The position numbers and the translations under genes are program-made. From positions 1-33,962 of the forward strand of contig SHVO01000014.1 in NCBI GenBank assembly GCA_009694245.1: DNA of 33,962 bases. Direction: 5' to 3'. Under the pieces are notes generated by a model. The model saw nothing but the letters and a program-made list of their open reading frames with translations, did not search any database and was not told the DNA's origin. The DNA is from Rhodospirillaceae bacterium. GTDB taxonomy: Bacteria; Pseudomonadota; Alphaproteobacteria; Rhodospirillales; Rhodospirillaceae. Shown piece after piece: positions 14,755 through 22,870 of this stretch (position 1 is its first letter; each line of letters opens with the position of its first letter).

Positions 14755-15453
14755 ATGAAGATCTCTTTGACCGATGCCGATCTGGAAAATTTGATTCTCC
14801 AGCGCACCGGCCCATTCATCGATCTGGGCGGCGGCCGGGCCCTCAAGCATTGGTTTCAAACCGGTGAAAAAACGCAGCTCGGCCGGTTTTTGAGCCAGGC
14901 CGGCAAGGTCAACGAATTCATCGAGCGGGTGGTTGCGGGAATCGCCGCGGAATTCGCACAGCTCAGCCCGCATATCCAGAAGGTCGAGGCGAAGTCCGTC
15001 GTCAGCATCGGACCCGGCCTCGGGTTCTTCGAACTCATGACATATAACGTAAATCGCACGCGCCTGTTGCTCGTCGATATCGAGCAATCGGACGAACACC
15101 AACATGGTTTCGCCGAACGGGGCTCGGGCTATTCTCAGCTTTCCACCTGTCGCCGGCTTCTGGTCGCCAATGGCGTCGACCCGGGTCATGTCGAAACCGG
15201 CAATCCCCGGAATCAGCCGCTTCCGCCTGGCGAGTTCTGCGTTCTGGTGAGCCTCATTTCAATGGGCTTTCACTACCCTTGCGATGAATATGCCGACTTC
15301 GTCCTTTCTGGACTTCGCCGCGGCGGCCCGCTAATTTTCGATAAGCGAATCAACAGCCGTGACGGCGGCTGGGAAAAAATCAAACCGCATTCTGATATCG
15401 TTGCGGAAGCGGCCTCGACCAAATCGCGGCGTCTCGTGTTGTCGCGGAAGTAG
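14755..15453 (+). CDS. Class-I SAM-dependent methyltransferase-like protein
   Basis: The product has 232 residues. A glycine-rich SAM-binding-like segment VVSIGPGLGFFELMTYNVNR is followed by RLLLVDIEQSDEHQHGF, where the acidic D-I-E at the end of strand 2 would bind the ribose of SAM; a later strand reads FCVLVSLISMGFHYPCDEYA and the end GGPLIFDKRIN. This order suits a class-I methyltransferase fold, probably acting on sugars or lipids of a surface glycan given the GT61/FkbM neighbours. The exact substrate is unknown. Start ATG 14755 is 4 bases after the previous stop, with GAA-rich weak Shine-Dalgarno; an upstream in-frame extension overlaps the TPR gene and is unlikely. Confidence 0.6.
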   Translation: MKISLTDADLENLILQRTGPFIDLGGGRALKHWFQTGEKTQLGRFLSQAGKVNEFIERVVAGIAAEFAQLSPHIQKVEAKSVVSIGPGLGFFELMTYNVNRTRLLLVDIEQSDEHQHGFAERGSGYSQLSTCRRLLVANGVDPGHVETGNPRNQPLPPGEFCVLVSLISMGFHYPCDEYADFVLSGLRRGGPLIFDKRINSRDGGWEKIKPHSDIVAEAASTKSRRLVLSRK

Positions 15454-15469
15454 GCGGCTATGGCCGAGG

Positions 15470-16591
15470 TCATATCGGAATGGGCGGCCGTTGTTTCTGC
15501 AAGGTCAGTTCGACAGTCTCCCGAAGACGCCCGATATCCACCTCGCTATCGTTGCTAAGCCCGAGCTTCGCGCCGTGATCGGTAACCTCGGCCGGTATGC
15601 GGGTGAACGACTGGCCGATGACCGCGGCAAATCCAAACGAGCCCAAACCGCCGACGAGATGGGAGGGCAGGATTTCGATAATCGCGCAATCATCCGGTGC
15701 AAAATGCGTCATGGCGCTTCCCGAGCCGCCGACGCTGACAATAATTTCCGCCGATCCAACGCTTCGGATCTGTTCGGCCGCGGACTTGTCGGCAAGGTCG
15801 GGGTATTCGAAGCCTTTTGAAGCCAGGAACCGCCAAACCTCGTCTTCGTTGATCAGCTTGCGGTGGCGGGCGTCCTTTCGGCCGAGGAACACCCTCCGAG
15901 GCCCTAAATGTTCGGTGCCTAGGGCCTTCTCGCGCAATTCCCGGCGCAGAGTATGAATCCCATCGTCCCACAATGCGTAATTGAGGCCGTCGGTCGCGGT
16001 GAAATTCGGACAGGAGGCAACCCATACGCGGTCGAACTTTGGCGCGGGATATTGGGGAATCTTCAGAATACGATTCTTTGGCACGCCGAAGAGTTCCAGG
16101 AACGATAACCAAGTGTCCGGGACGCCCTCAAAGACAACGACCGGAAGGCCCTTCAACGCGCCACACCTCTCGAAAGCCACGAGCCGGTATAGAAATTCAA
16201 ATATAAAGTGGCCGAAGAACTTCAATTCGCCGGAAAACCCGCCCAAAAAGCAGCACTCCTGCGTCACGAGCGGGTGAGGAGGGGCGGCATAGCGGATCTC
16301 CCGATTATAATAGTCCAGGAATTCCTGAGGGTGATAGTTCCTGTTGGATTGATTCAAGAAGACCGCGCGGCCCGGCCGGTCCGAGACATAGCTCTTACCG
16401 AAGACGACGACGTCGCGCACCCGCCCGCAGTAGACTTCCGCCGAGCGGAACGGCAGCGTCACGGGCCCCTTAAGCGATTGGAGCAGGCGGTCCTTGGTGT
16501 AGTCGCCCTTCGACAGCCAGGTGAACGGCTGGCCTTGTTCACGGCAAAGCTGCTCAAGGCCGACATTGTAAAGCGGCTGTTCATCGGTCAT
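15470..16591 (-). CDS. GT61-family (DUF563) glycosyltransferase
   Basis: This 373-residue protein has the signatures of the GT61/DUF563 family, which transfers sugars onto glycans: the mid-region GHFIFEFLYRLVAFERCG, the strand/loop RRVFLGRKDARHRKLINEDE, then EVWRFLASKGFEYPDLADKS and the C-terminal AEIIVSVGGSGSAMTHFAPD followed by CAIIEILPS. These correspond to the donor-binding second half of the fold (R-K-D..R...NE, then G..G..L/M.... and E-I-L-P). The length is normal and both ends look intact. It converges with the methyltransferase (16 bases between stops) and lies 62 bases downstream of the FkbM gene, likely co-transcribed. It probably builds a capsule, O-antigen or S-layer glycan. Confidence 0.82.
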   Translation of the reverse strand: MTDEQPLYNVGLEQLCREQGQPFTWLSKGDYTKDRLLQSLKGPVTLPFRSAEVYCGRVRDVVVFGKSYVSDRPGRAVFLNQSNRNYHPQEFLDYYNREIRYAAPPHPLVTQECCFLGGFSGELKFFGHFIFEFLYRLVAFERCGALKGLPVVVFEGVPDTWLSFLELFGVPKNRILKIPQYPAPKFDRVWVASCPNFTATDGLNYALWDDGIHTLRRELREKALGTEHLGPRRVFLGRKDARHRKLINEDEVWRFLASKGFEYPDLADKSAAEQIRSVGSAEIIVSVGGSGSAMTHFAPDDCAIIEILPSHLVGGLGSFGFAAVIGQSFTRIPAEVTDHGAKLGLSNDSEVDIGRLRETVELTLQKQRPPIPI

Positions 16592-16653
16592 AAGATGCCG
16601 CGCAAGAGTCCGGGCCGGGTAAGACTTCCGATGACGGCGGACAAATGCACTTC

Positions 16654-17535
16654 CTAGCCCAATATATCGGCGATCGAGCGACCGCCCGGCAATGCGATCC
16701 GGTTGATCCTGCTGAAAATCGGCTCGCCCGACGGGTGCAGGTGCGGTCTTACGGCCGCGACCGGCGTGATTGTTCCCTGGTCGTCATCCACTTCAAAGAA
16801 CGAATAGCCGTGTTCGGCAAGCTTCTTCTCTACGGCCGCTCCCGCGTGGGCATAGACACATTCAAAAAATATAATCGGGTGGGCGGTTGAAATAATCTCC
16901 GTCATGCCCTCGATGCACTGACCTTCGTAGCCTTCGGTATCGATCTTGACCAAGCCGACCTTGGGCCGGAACGCGGCGGGCAGGTAGCTATCAAGGGTGA
17001 CGACTTGCGTTTGTATGGTGACCATGCCTGAGCGCGCGCCGATGGCGCCGGCCGAACTGAAGCGCAAGGAACCGGCCGGAGCCGAGAACGGCAGCGTTTC
17101 ATTCCTGGCCCCGGCTGCGACCATAAAGAGATTGCCGGTTTGCAGATTATTGAGCCTGAGATTCAGCCCGAGGCGGCTGTAGTTGGCGGGATTGGGCTCG
17201 AAAGCGCCGACCGGCATGCCCGGGTTCGCGAGCATGGCCGCCAGCGTGTAGACCCCGGTATGGGCTCCGATATCCAGCGCCAGATCGACTTTTCTGGCGA
17301 GCGTGGCCCAGGCCTTGAGCGTGGTTTTCTCATAGGAGCCGTTCCAGAAGAACCTGAGAGCGATGGCATCATCGCCGCCCCCGAGAAACATGGTGAACTT
17401 GCAAGGCCCGCAATCGCATTCGACCCAGCCGAAAAAATACGGCAGGGCGTAGAGTTCATCGGCGGAAAGATCATTGGCGGCGGGAAGCGTCGCGCGCTTT
17501 GCCAGAGCCGCCGTGTTCAGTTGATCAATCGCCAC
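16654..17535 (-). CDS. FkbM-family methyltransferase
   Basis: The product has 293 residues starting from GTG 17535, chosen because GGAG lies about 8-9 bases upstream and because sequence before it would overlap the upstream gene. The FkbM methyltransferase domain has VDLALDIGAHTGVYTLAAML (SAM motif I), GAFEPNPANYSRLGLNLRLN (motif II, acidic E), VGLVKIDTEGYEGQCIEGMT (the FkbM KIDTEG signature) and AHPIIFFECVY. FkbM enzymes O-methylate sugars or polyketides. An extra N-terminal segment with paired Cys (VECDCGPCKF) precedes it and is shared with the fragment at 13673-13939. It lies 44 bases after the TPR-glycosyltransferase gene in the same orientation, an obvious glycan-decoration pair. Confidence 0.85.
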   Translation of the reverse strand: MAIDQLNTAALAKRATLPAANDLSADELYALPYFFGWVECDCGPCKFTMFLGGGDDAIALRFFWNGSYEKTTLKAWATLARKVDLALDIGAHTGVYTLAAMLANPGMPVGAFEPNPANYSRLGLNLRLNNLQTGNLFMVAAGARNETLPFSAPAGSLRFSSAGAIGARSGMVTIQTQVVTLDSYLPAAFRPKVGLVKIDTEGYEGQCIEGMTEIISTAHPIIFFECVYAHAGAAVEKKLAEHGYSFFEVDDDQGTITPVAAVRPHLHPSGEPIFSRINRIALPGGRSIADILG

Positions 17536-17579
17536 GAGGGCTTTCTCCGCATTAGAGCAAGCAGCGTGAATACGGTGTT

Positions 17580-19079
17580 CTAAGGCGCGTCCGCCAGTTT
17601 TTGACCGCCCTTGTAGTACCAGATCAGCGCATCGGGGGAATCGTCGGCCTTCCAGTCCATCATACGGGCCGGAGCCGTGGTGACAACGCAGTCCGCGACA
17701 TTTTTTCCAAACCAAATCACAGCCGCGATCATCGCCAGCTGATCGACGAACCACCGTGAGATTCCCAATTCTTCAAAATGAAGGATATAGGAAGCCAGGA
17801 AATCCACAAAGTCCCGGCCGTGGGCCGTGGGCGCGACGGCCAAAAACCCCGCCTTGACTACTTGGTGCGCCATGATTTCGTCGAATGGCCGGTAGATGAC
17901 AGCATCGAATGGACTCGGAAAGGTCAGGCCATCCAGGACATTGCCCTTGAAAATAGCGTCGACGTCCACGGCGATGCAAAGGCGGCCGGCCTGCTTGAGA
18001 AGCTGCGCCAGCCGCACGAACCGCCGCGTCGAGTAAAGGGTCTTGTCGCAAGGCCCAATGTTTTCCGCCGACCAGGTCACACGGTTTTTGGGGAATATAC
18101 GCAAAGCATCCTCGGGTTCGTAACTTCCCGGGTTCATAAGGTGGAGATGGACGTCGCAGCCGGGTGACTTTGACAGCGCCGAGCCGATGAGGTCGCGGGC
18201 GAACCGTTCAGCGTAAACGCCGTCGGCCGCGGCAAAGATCAACGGCCGAGATCCCGTCATGGGAAGCGATCCTTGCAGCACGGGAAGTGAATGAATTTTG
18301 GTTTGAAGGCTAGCGTGTCGGTAGAGGCGGGCGAGATCGGGATAGTCCAGTACGTTCAGGCCCTCGGCGCTAAATCTGAAAGCGTCCTCCGGAAGCCCCG
18401 ATGTGAGCGCGGCCCACATCTGAATCGAGGTCTCCTTCCAGGCCCGGGATGGCGCGGCCATGATCCGCGTGAGGTGGTGCGCGAACGGCCGCCCGCGCGT
18501 TTTTTCCGCAACGGCGGCGTAGGCAAGGTACCTAATATTGTCGGGATCACGTTCAAGGAGGCGGTTTAGGAATGCGATTGCTTCGTCGAACTGCTCAAGC
18601 CTCACCAGGTTTCCGCCGAGGTTGAACAAGACCTCGGGGTTTTCGGGCTTCAAAACCAGCAACTTGCGGAAGGTCTCGACGGCTTCGCGGATACGGTGCT
18701 GCCGCAGATGGGAATATCCAAGCTCGCTGAGGACGATCCGAAGGTTTTGCGCGACGTCGGCATTGGCGGGCTGGAGTTTCAATGCCGCCTGGTAGCAATC
18801 CGCCGCCTCGGCGCGTTTTTGCTGCTTGTGCAACGCAACGCCCAGGTTATTCCAAGCATCGAAAAAATCGGGCTTCAAGGCGAGCGCGGCCCGGTAACTC
18901 TGGATCGCCGCGTCCAACTTGTCTTCGCCCGCCAAGGCCATCCCAAGAACAAGGTGCAGGAGGGGATCTCGCGGGGAGCTATCGATCAGGCCGCGCGCCG
19001 CCACTCCGGCCTTTCCAGGCTGACCGGCATTCAGCAAAGCCACCACAGCCTGAAGTTCCGCCTGGCTCGGAGCACTCAT
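17580..19079 (-). CDS. TPR-fused glycosyltransferase-like protein (intact paralogue)
   Basis: This 499-residue protein starts at ATG 19079 (GGGAGCG upstream). Residues ~1-235 hold four to five TPRs (LVLGMALAGEDKLDAAIQSY, AWNNLGVALHKQQKRAEAAD, VLFNLGGNLVRLEQFDEAIA). Residues ~300-490 form an alpha/beta domain with RPLIFAAADGVYAERFARDL, VHLHLMNPGSYEPEDAL and RLCIAVDVDAIFKGN, where D-V-D resembles the metal-binding DxD of GT-A glycosyltransferases. A transferase role is inferred from this and from neighbours; the exact family is uncertain. The paralogue at 11988-13478 carries a nonsense codon. The FkbM gene follows 44 bases downstream. The TPR leader is shared by three genes in the locus. Confidence 0.7.
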   Translation of the reverse strand: MSAPSQAELQAVVALLNAGQPGKAGVAARGLIDSSPRDPLLHLVLGMALAGEDKLDAAIQSYRAALALKPDFFDAWNNLGVALHKQQKRAEAADCYQAALKLQPANADVAQNLRIVLSELGYSHLRQHRIREAVETFRKLLVLKPENPEVLFNLGGNLVRLEQFDEAIAFLNRLLERDPDNIRYLAYAAVAEKTRGRPFAHHLTRIMAAPSRAWKETSIQMWAALTSGLPEDAFRFSAEGLNVLDYPDLARLYRHASLQTKIHSLPVLQGSLPMTGSRPLIFAAADGVYAERFARDLIGSALSKSPGCDVHLHLMNPGSYEPEDALRIFPKNRVTWSAENIGPCDKTLYSTRRFVRLAQLLKQAGRLCIAVDVDAIFKGNVLDGLTFPSPFDAVIYRPFDEIMAHQVVKAGFLAVAPTAHGRDFVDFLASYILHFEELGISRWFVDQLAMIAAVIWFGKNVADCVVTTAPARMMDWKADDSPDALIWYYKGGQKLADAP

Positions 19080-19567
19080 GATCGCGCTCCCGCGGCGCCC
19101 TGTGCGAAATTTATGTCCATGTCGATGTTGTCGAGGCGGCGGCCCGAGGTTGATCCGATTTCCAGCTTCGCATAAGGCGAACGACGTCCGGTAGCGGAAA
19201 TCCGACCGGCCGCGCTGGGGAGGCAACCCACGCGCCGCTTGACATGAACCGGCGAAATTATAACCACCCCCGTCAAACAGACTTGCTCGCTCCTAAGACG
19301 CCGGGACTCGCCGGCTTATTCCCGCTTTCCCGCCAAATATGGGCCGCGTGCCCAAAATGATCTCGCCCACGGCCCCTCGGGCGCCCGGAATTTCACCGCC
19401 GCCCGGGAATAACCCGGCCGGAGCCAGCGTCTTGGAAGAGATCGGTCGGGTCCCTTCCATCAGCCAAGCGCTTATTACCCAAAGTCTAGACTGGACAACG
19501 GCGCCAAGTAAGGTTTGTAATAGCTGGGCGTTATTGGCGGCGGTTTCATTCAAATCGGAGACTGACG
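19080..19567. other. Intergenic region with a short GFPLP-motif frame
   Basis: Two genes diverge from here, so both promoters should be present; a TATAAT on the minus strand (within 19251-19260) is the best -10 candidate, with no strong -35. A minus-strand frame at 19111-19245 encodes 44 residues (MSSGAWVASPARPVGFPLPD, VVRLMRSWKSDQPRAAA), ending in TAA; its GFPLPDVVRLMR matches GFPLPGVVGLVR upstream of the FkbM fragment at ~13.97 kb. It may be a leader scrap duplicated with the genes. Nothing else is recognisable. Confidence 0.4.
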
Positions 19568-20551
19568 GTGCGCAAATCTTCTCGTATGTTGGTCCTGGGC
19601 GGGATCGCCCTGGTGTCGGTTGGCGTCATTGCCGACACAATTCCGACCGTGCAAATTCCCGACAGCTATTTCCTGGGTCAGGCGCCAAGGTCTCCCGCCA
19701 TCGGTGCCGAAACGGCCAAGACCGCCGCGGCCGTCGAAAAACCCCAGGCGGTGAACGGCGCCCTCTATGCCGTCATCGCCCCCACGTATAACGGCACTGG
19801 TGGAACCAATTCCTACATCCGCCTGTTCAATGGGGGCGCCGCCACCGCAACCTTCAGCGTCACCGTCCAGGGCTCGCCCTCCGGCAATACCTACGGCACG
19901 CGCGGTACGCTGATTCAAGTGCCGACACGGGCCGCGCCGCAATATATTTTATCGTCAATTCTCAGCCTTGCGGGCGCCGGTGCCCTGACCGGCGGCGATG
20001 TCAGTTACTCGCTCTATTTGCAAAGCGTTGAGCCGACGGCCGGGTATCAGCACGTCATCTTCAACGGCGTGAACCGCTTTTTCGAGAACGTGAGTTCGTG
20101 CACCTACCTGCTGAATCAAACAATTCGGTCGGTCGTGAACAGCGTGGTTCTGACCAACGTGCACACCCAGGTTATTGCCGCCTATCCGAGCCAAATCGAG
20201 ATTCATAACTATTTGAACGCCACCACCACCTATACCGCGACGGTGATCGAGGCCGGGACCGGCACGATCAAGGGCCAGTTCAACATCCCGATCGCCGCCA
20301 ATGCCTCTTATGCCATGCCATTCTCGTTCTTTGCGAGCTCGGTGGGTTGGACGCCGGTCGGCGCCGAACAACACGCCAATATCGTGTTGACGAATCCGAA
20401 TGGTGCACTGCCCGCGATCGTGATGGGCCAATCGATCGTCAGTCAGGACTTCCAGGGCGCGTTGATCAGCATGAGCACCGCTTGCGCCGTGAACGCGCCA
20501 GTCGTCGCCGCTACAGGCGGCGGTGATGCGGGCGGCGGCATCACCTACTAA
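19568..20551 (+). CDS. Exported beta-rich protein of unknown function
   Basis: The product has 327 residues from GTG 19568, with GGAG about 7 bases upstream. The N-terminus (MRKSSRMLVLGGIALVSVGV then IADTIP) is a signal peptide. The mature part is rich in Thr, Ser, Asn and beta-strand patterns (SYIRLFNGGAATATFSVTVQ, YLNATTTYTATVIEAGTGTI) and contains two mid-length Ig-like segments; Cys residues are few (SSCTYLL, TACAV), possibly one disulfide. I recognise a recurring proteobacterial 'Y-R-L-F-N-G-G' type of secreted protein but no named family. A cell-surface or S-layer-like role is possible because a glycan locus precedes it, though this is inference. It ends in a Gly-rich tail and is followed by two long inverted repeats. 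Confidence 0.65.
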   Translation: MRKSSRMLVLGGIALVSVGVIADTIPTVQIPDSYFLGQAPRSPAIGAETAKTAAAVEKPQAVNGALYAVIAPTYNGTGGTNSYIRLFNGGAATATFSVTVQGSPSGNTYGTRGTLIQVPTRAAPQYILSSILSLAGAGALTGGDVSYSLYLQSVEPTAGYQHVIFNGVNRFFENVSSCTYLLNQTIRSVVNSVVLTNVHTQVIAAYPSQIEIHNYLNATTTYTATVIEAGTGTIKGQFNIPIAANASYAMPFSFFASSVGWTPVGAEQHANIVLTNPNGALPAIVMGQSIVSQDFQGALISMSTACAVNAPVVAATGGGDAGGGITY

Positions 20552-20555
20552 TCTA

Positions 20556-20626
20556 GTGGTCCGATTCTAACACTCGCATCCCGGTTCGTCGGGCGGTCTT
20601 GCGAGTGTTAGAATCATAAGGACCAC
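20556..20626. repeat. Long imperfect inverted repeat 1
   Basis: The inner arms, GATTCTAACACTCGCA (20563-20578) and its exact complement (20600-20615), are flanked by outer arms GTGGTCC and GGACCAC, with a 4-base bulge (ATAA) on the right. The loop is about 21 bases. It starts five bases after the secreted-protein stop, so it may act as a terminator. The left end reads CTAGTGG. Confidence 0.85.
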
Positions 20627-20642
20627 AAGGGACCTATTGTTT

Positions 20643-20721
20643 CTAGTGTAGCTTTGGATTTGACATTCGCCTCTCAGTCCAGCCGCTAACTCGGGTGCGA
20701 ATGTCAAATCCGCTACACTAG
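20643..20721. repeat. Long imperfect inverted repeat 2, related to the first
   Basis: Outer arms CTAGTGTAGC (20643-20652) and GCTACACTAG (20712-20721) enclose inner arms GGATTTGACATTCGC (20656-20670) and its complement (20697-20711); a TTT bulge sits on the left. The end CTAGTG, arm lengths and GATT..ACA.TCGC core parallel the preceding element 16 bases away, suggesting two members of one repeat family. Confidence 0.85.
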
Positions 20722-20846
20722 CGGCCAGAGCTCCAAAGCCACGCGACCCCGCCCTCAGCGGCCCTAGGTGCCGGAGAACCTGCGCCTGGGGTTAGCTCCC
20801 GCCGCCGCTTCTCATCGGCCACAGTATTGTTGCTCGAGGGCTGAAC

Positions 20847-20880
20847 TTTTCCACACGAACGCGCTTCGCCCCGGTATAAT
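20847..20880 (+). promoter_or_regulatory. Possible promoter of the MtrAB-type operon
   Basis: A consensus TATAAT (20875-20880) lies 82 bases before the first cytochrome start. No good -35 is present at 16-18 bases (CACACG or similar), so activity may depend on an activator. This is the best -10 in the intergenic region. Confidence 0.4.
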
Positions 20881-20962
20881 TCGCCGGCCCGATCATGTTC
20901 GTGGGCGCGCTCGGAAGCATTGCCGGCGGCGGCTGTCGGCGATTGGCTTGGAGGGGAAGCTC

Positions 20963-21922
20963 ATGTTAGCAAGATTTCTGAACGCGGCCGCGCTCGTCGC
21001 GCTGACGCTGGCGATGCTCACCCAGGGGCAGGGCGCGCGCGCGCTTGATTGGACGAAGGTTCCAGGCAAAGACATCACCCTGTTTTACCCGGCGCAAATG
21101 TCGTGGGAGATGCTGCTGACCCAATCGGAACACGGTGGCGCGGAAAAATTCCGCGACGGCAAGAATTGTCGGGGCTGCCATGAGGGCGAGGAGGAATCCT
21201 CGGGCAATCTCCTGGTCGCGGATAAATCGGTCGAGGCCACGCCGATCGCCGGCAAGCCGGGATCGATCAAGCTTAACGTCAAGGCCGCGCACGACGGCGA
21301 GCGCATCTACATTCAGCTGGCGTTCACGCCCGGCGCCCAGCCCGACGCCGGCATGGACAAGGATTTTGCCACCAAGGTCGCGGTGATGCTCGACGACGGC
21401 GGCGTCGCCGAAGCCGGGCGGGCGGGCTGTTGGGCGGCCTGCCACGACAACGCCACCCGCATGCCCAGCGCCGCCGGCAAGGAGACCACCAAGTATCTGG
21501 CACGCTCGCGGGTGAGCTTGACGCGCAAAGGCGGCGAGGAGATCAAGCCGGCCGCCGAAATCGACGCCATGCGCACAGCCGGAGGATTTCTCGAATACTG
21601 GCAGGCGCGGCTCGTCGCCGGCGCCCCGCCGAAAGTCGTCGACGGCACGGTGCTCGAGAAGCGCAGCGATCGCGAGGTGTCGGCGGTAATCGCCGAATCG
21701 GCCGAGAGCAACGGCCTTTGGACGGTGACCTTCAGCCGAAAATTGGATGCCGGCCCCGGCTACAAGCCGATGACCTCCGGCAAGACCTATACCGTCGGTT
21801 TCTCGGTTCATGCCGGCCACGCCGCCCACCGCTTCCACTATGTTTCCTTGGAAAGAACCCTGACCATCGACGCGCCTACACCAGCTTCCGGCAAGCCCGA
21901 CTTCGTCGCAGCCCCGTTCTAG
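20963..21922 (+). CDS. Exported cytochrome c with EB_dh-like haem-binding domain
   Basis: The product has 319 residues with a signal peptide (MLARFLNAAALVALTLAMLT, cleavage near ARA-L). It has a normal haem motif CRGCH (69-73) and an unusual CWAACH (156-161), a CX3CH spacing. The region around it (KLNVKAAHDGERIYIQLAFT, KVAVMLDDGG, CWAACHDNATRMP, then WTVTFSRKLDAGPGYKPMTS and VGFSVHAGHAAHRFHYVSL) matches the ethylbenzene-dehydrogenase/DMSO-reductase-type haem domain used in multihaem c cytochromes of respiratory chains. It is first in an operon with the decaheme cytochrome and outer-membrane barrel and is probably the periplasmic electron partner. The start has GGAGGGG upstream. Axial ligands are not certain from sequence. 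Confidence 0.8.
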   Translation: MLARFLNAAALVALTLAMLTQGQGARALDWTKVPGKDITLFYPAQMSWEMLLTQSEHGGAEKFRDGKNCRGCHEGEEESSGNLLVADKSVEATPIAGKPGSIKLNVKAAHDGERIYIQLAFTPGAQPDAGMDKDFATKVAVMLDDGGVAEAGRAGCWAACHDNATRMPSAAGKETTKYLARSRVSLTRKGGEEIKPAAEIDAMRTAGGFLEYWQARLVAGAPPKVVDGTVLEKRSDREVSAVIAESAESNGLWTVTFSRKLDAGPGYKPMTSGKTYTVGFSVHAGHAAHRFHYVSLERTLTIDAPTPASGKPDFVAAPF

Positions 21923-21940
21923 GTGTTCAGGACGGGCAAC

Positions 21941-22870
21941 ATGCGGCTGATGGTTCGCTTCCTGCCACCCCTGTTGATACCGCTGTTGGCGTCGGCCGCG
22001 ACGGCCGCGGATGCGACTGGAAGGATTCTCGGCGACCCCAAAGCCGTCGAGGCCTGCCTCAATTGTCACGACCAGCCCGCAATCGCCGGCATCTTGCATA
22101 CCGCCCACATGGCCAAAAGCGACAGCCGCACGGGAGTCGAGTCTGAGGGCTGCCAGAACTGTCACGGCGACAGCGCCCGCCATGTCGCCCGCATTCGCGA
22201 TTCGGGCATTCGGCCGCCTCCCGAGCGGGTGTTCAAAGGCCCGCACGCCTCAAAGATCGAGGTGTTGAACGAGACCTGCGCCGGCTGCCATCAAGGCGGT
22301 AGCGCCCTGCACTGGCAGGGCAGTGCCCACGCCGCCGCCGATGTCGCTTGTGTCAGCTGCCATGCGTCGCATCCGGTGCGCGATGCGGTGCTCGCGAAAG
22401 CCACGCAAGCGCCGGTATGTTTCAGCTGCCATGCCGACCGCCGGGCCGACGCCCTCAAGCCATCGCATCATCCGGTGTTGGAAGGGCGCATGGCCTGCGG
22501 CGATTGCCACAACCCCCATGGCTCGGTCGGACCCAAATTGTTGCGCGCGGCCACGGTCAACGACACCTGCCTCAACTGCCACGACGAGAAGCGCGGGCCG
22601 TTCCTATGGGAACACGCGCCGGTGCAGGAAGACTGTACGATTTGCCACACACCTCACGGTTCGGTGCAGGCGACACTTCTAAAGCAGCGCCCGCCCTATC
22701 TTTGCCAGGACTGCCACGACAGTTCACTGCACAACAGCCAGCCCTTCAGCGGCGCCAATCTGCCCGGTGGGGCGCTGCCGGCCCGCCAGTTGGTTTTGCG
22801 CGGCTGTCTCAACTGCCACAGCGCCGTGCACGGCTCGAACCACCCCTCGGGCGCGAGGTTCTCGCGATGA
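21941..22870 (+). CDS. Decaheme c-type cytochrome, MtrA/PioA/DmsE family
   Basis: The product has 309 residues with a signal peptide (MRLMVRFLPPLLIPLLASAA TAA-). I count ten CXXCH motifs in order: CLNCH, CQNCH, CAGCH, CVSCH, CFSCH, CGDCH, CLNCH, CTICH, CQDCH, CLNCH, with the typical distal HTAHMA, HASHP, HHPVLEG, CHNPHG and CHTPHG histidines. Size and haem count match the DmsE/MtrA decaheme family; in Shewanella MtrA and Rhodopseudomonas PioA this protein sits inside the outer-membrane barrel and passes electrons between periplasm and outside. A GTG at 21923 directly follows the previous stop, but ATG 21941 is preferred because AGGA lies 8 bases upstream. Its TGA overlaps the barrel gene's ATG. 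Confidence 0.93.
   Translation: MRLMVRFLPPLLIPLLASAATAADATGRILGDPKAVEACLNCHDQPAIAGILHTAHMAKSDSRTGVESEGCQNCHGDSARHVARIRDSGIRPPPERVFKGPHASKIEVLNETCAGCHQGGSALHWQGSAHAAADVACVSCHASHPVRDAVLAKATQAPVCFSCHADRRADALKPSHHPVLEGRMACGDCHNPHGSVGPKLLRAATVNDTCLNCHDEKRGPFLWEHAPVQEDCTICHTPHGSVQATLLKQRPPYLCQDCHDSSLHNSQPFSGANLPGGALPARQLVLRGCLNCHSAVHGSNHPSGARFSR

Noticed and set aside
19241-19260. TTGACA plus TATAAC as a plus-strand promoter
   Set aside because: The 14-base spacer is too short for sigma-70.
20966-22246. Long minus-strand open frame over the conduit operon
   Set aside because: High GC3 shadow of the plus-strand cytochrome genes; no start site or family.
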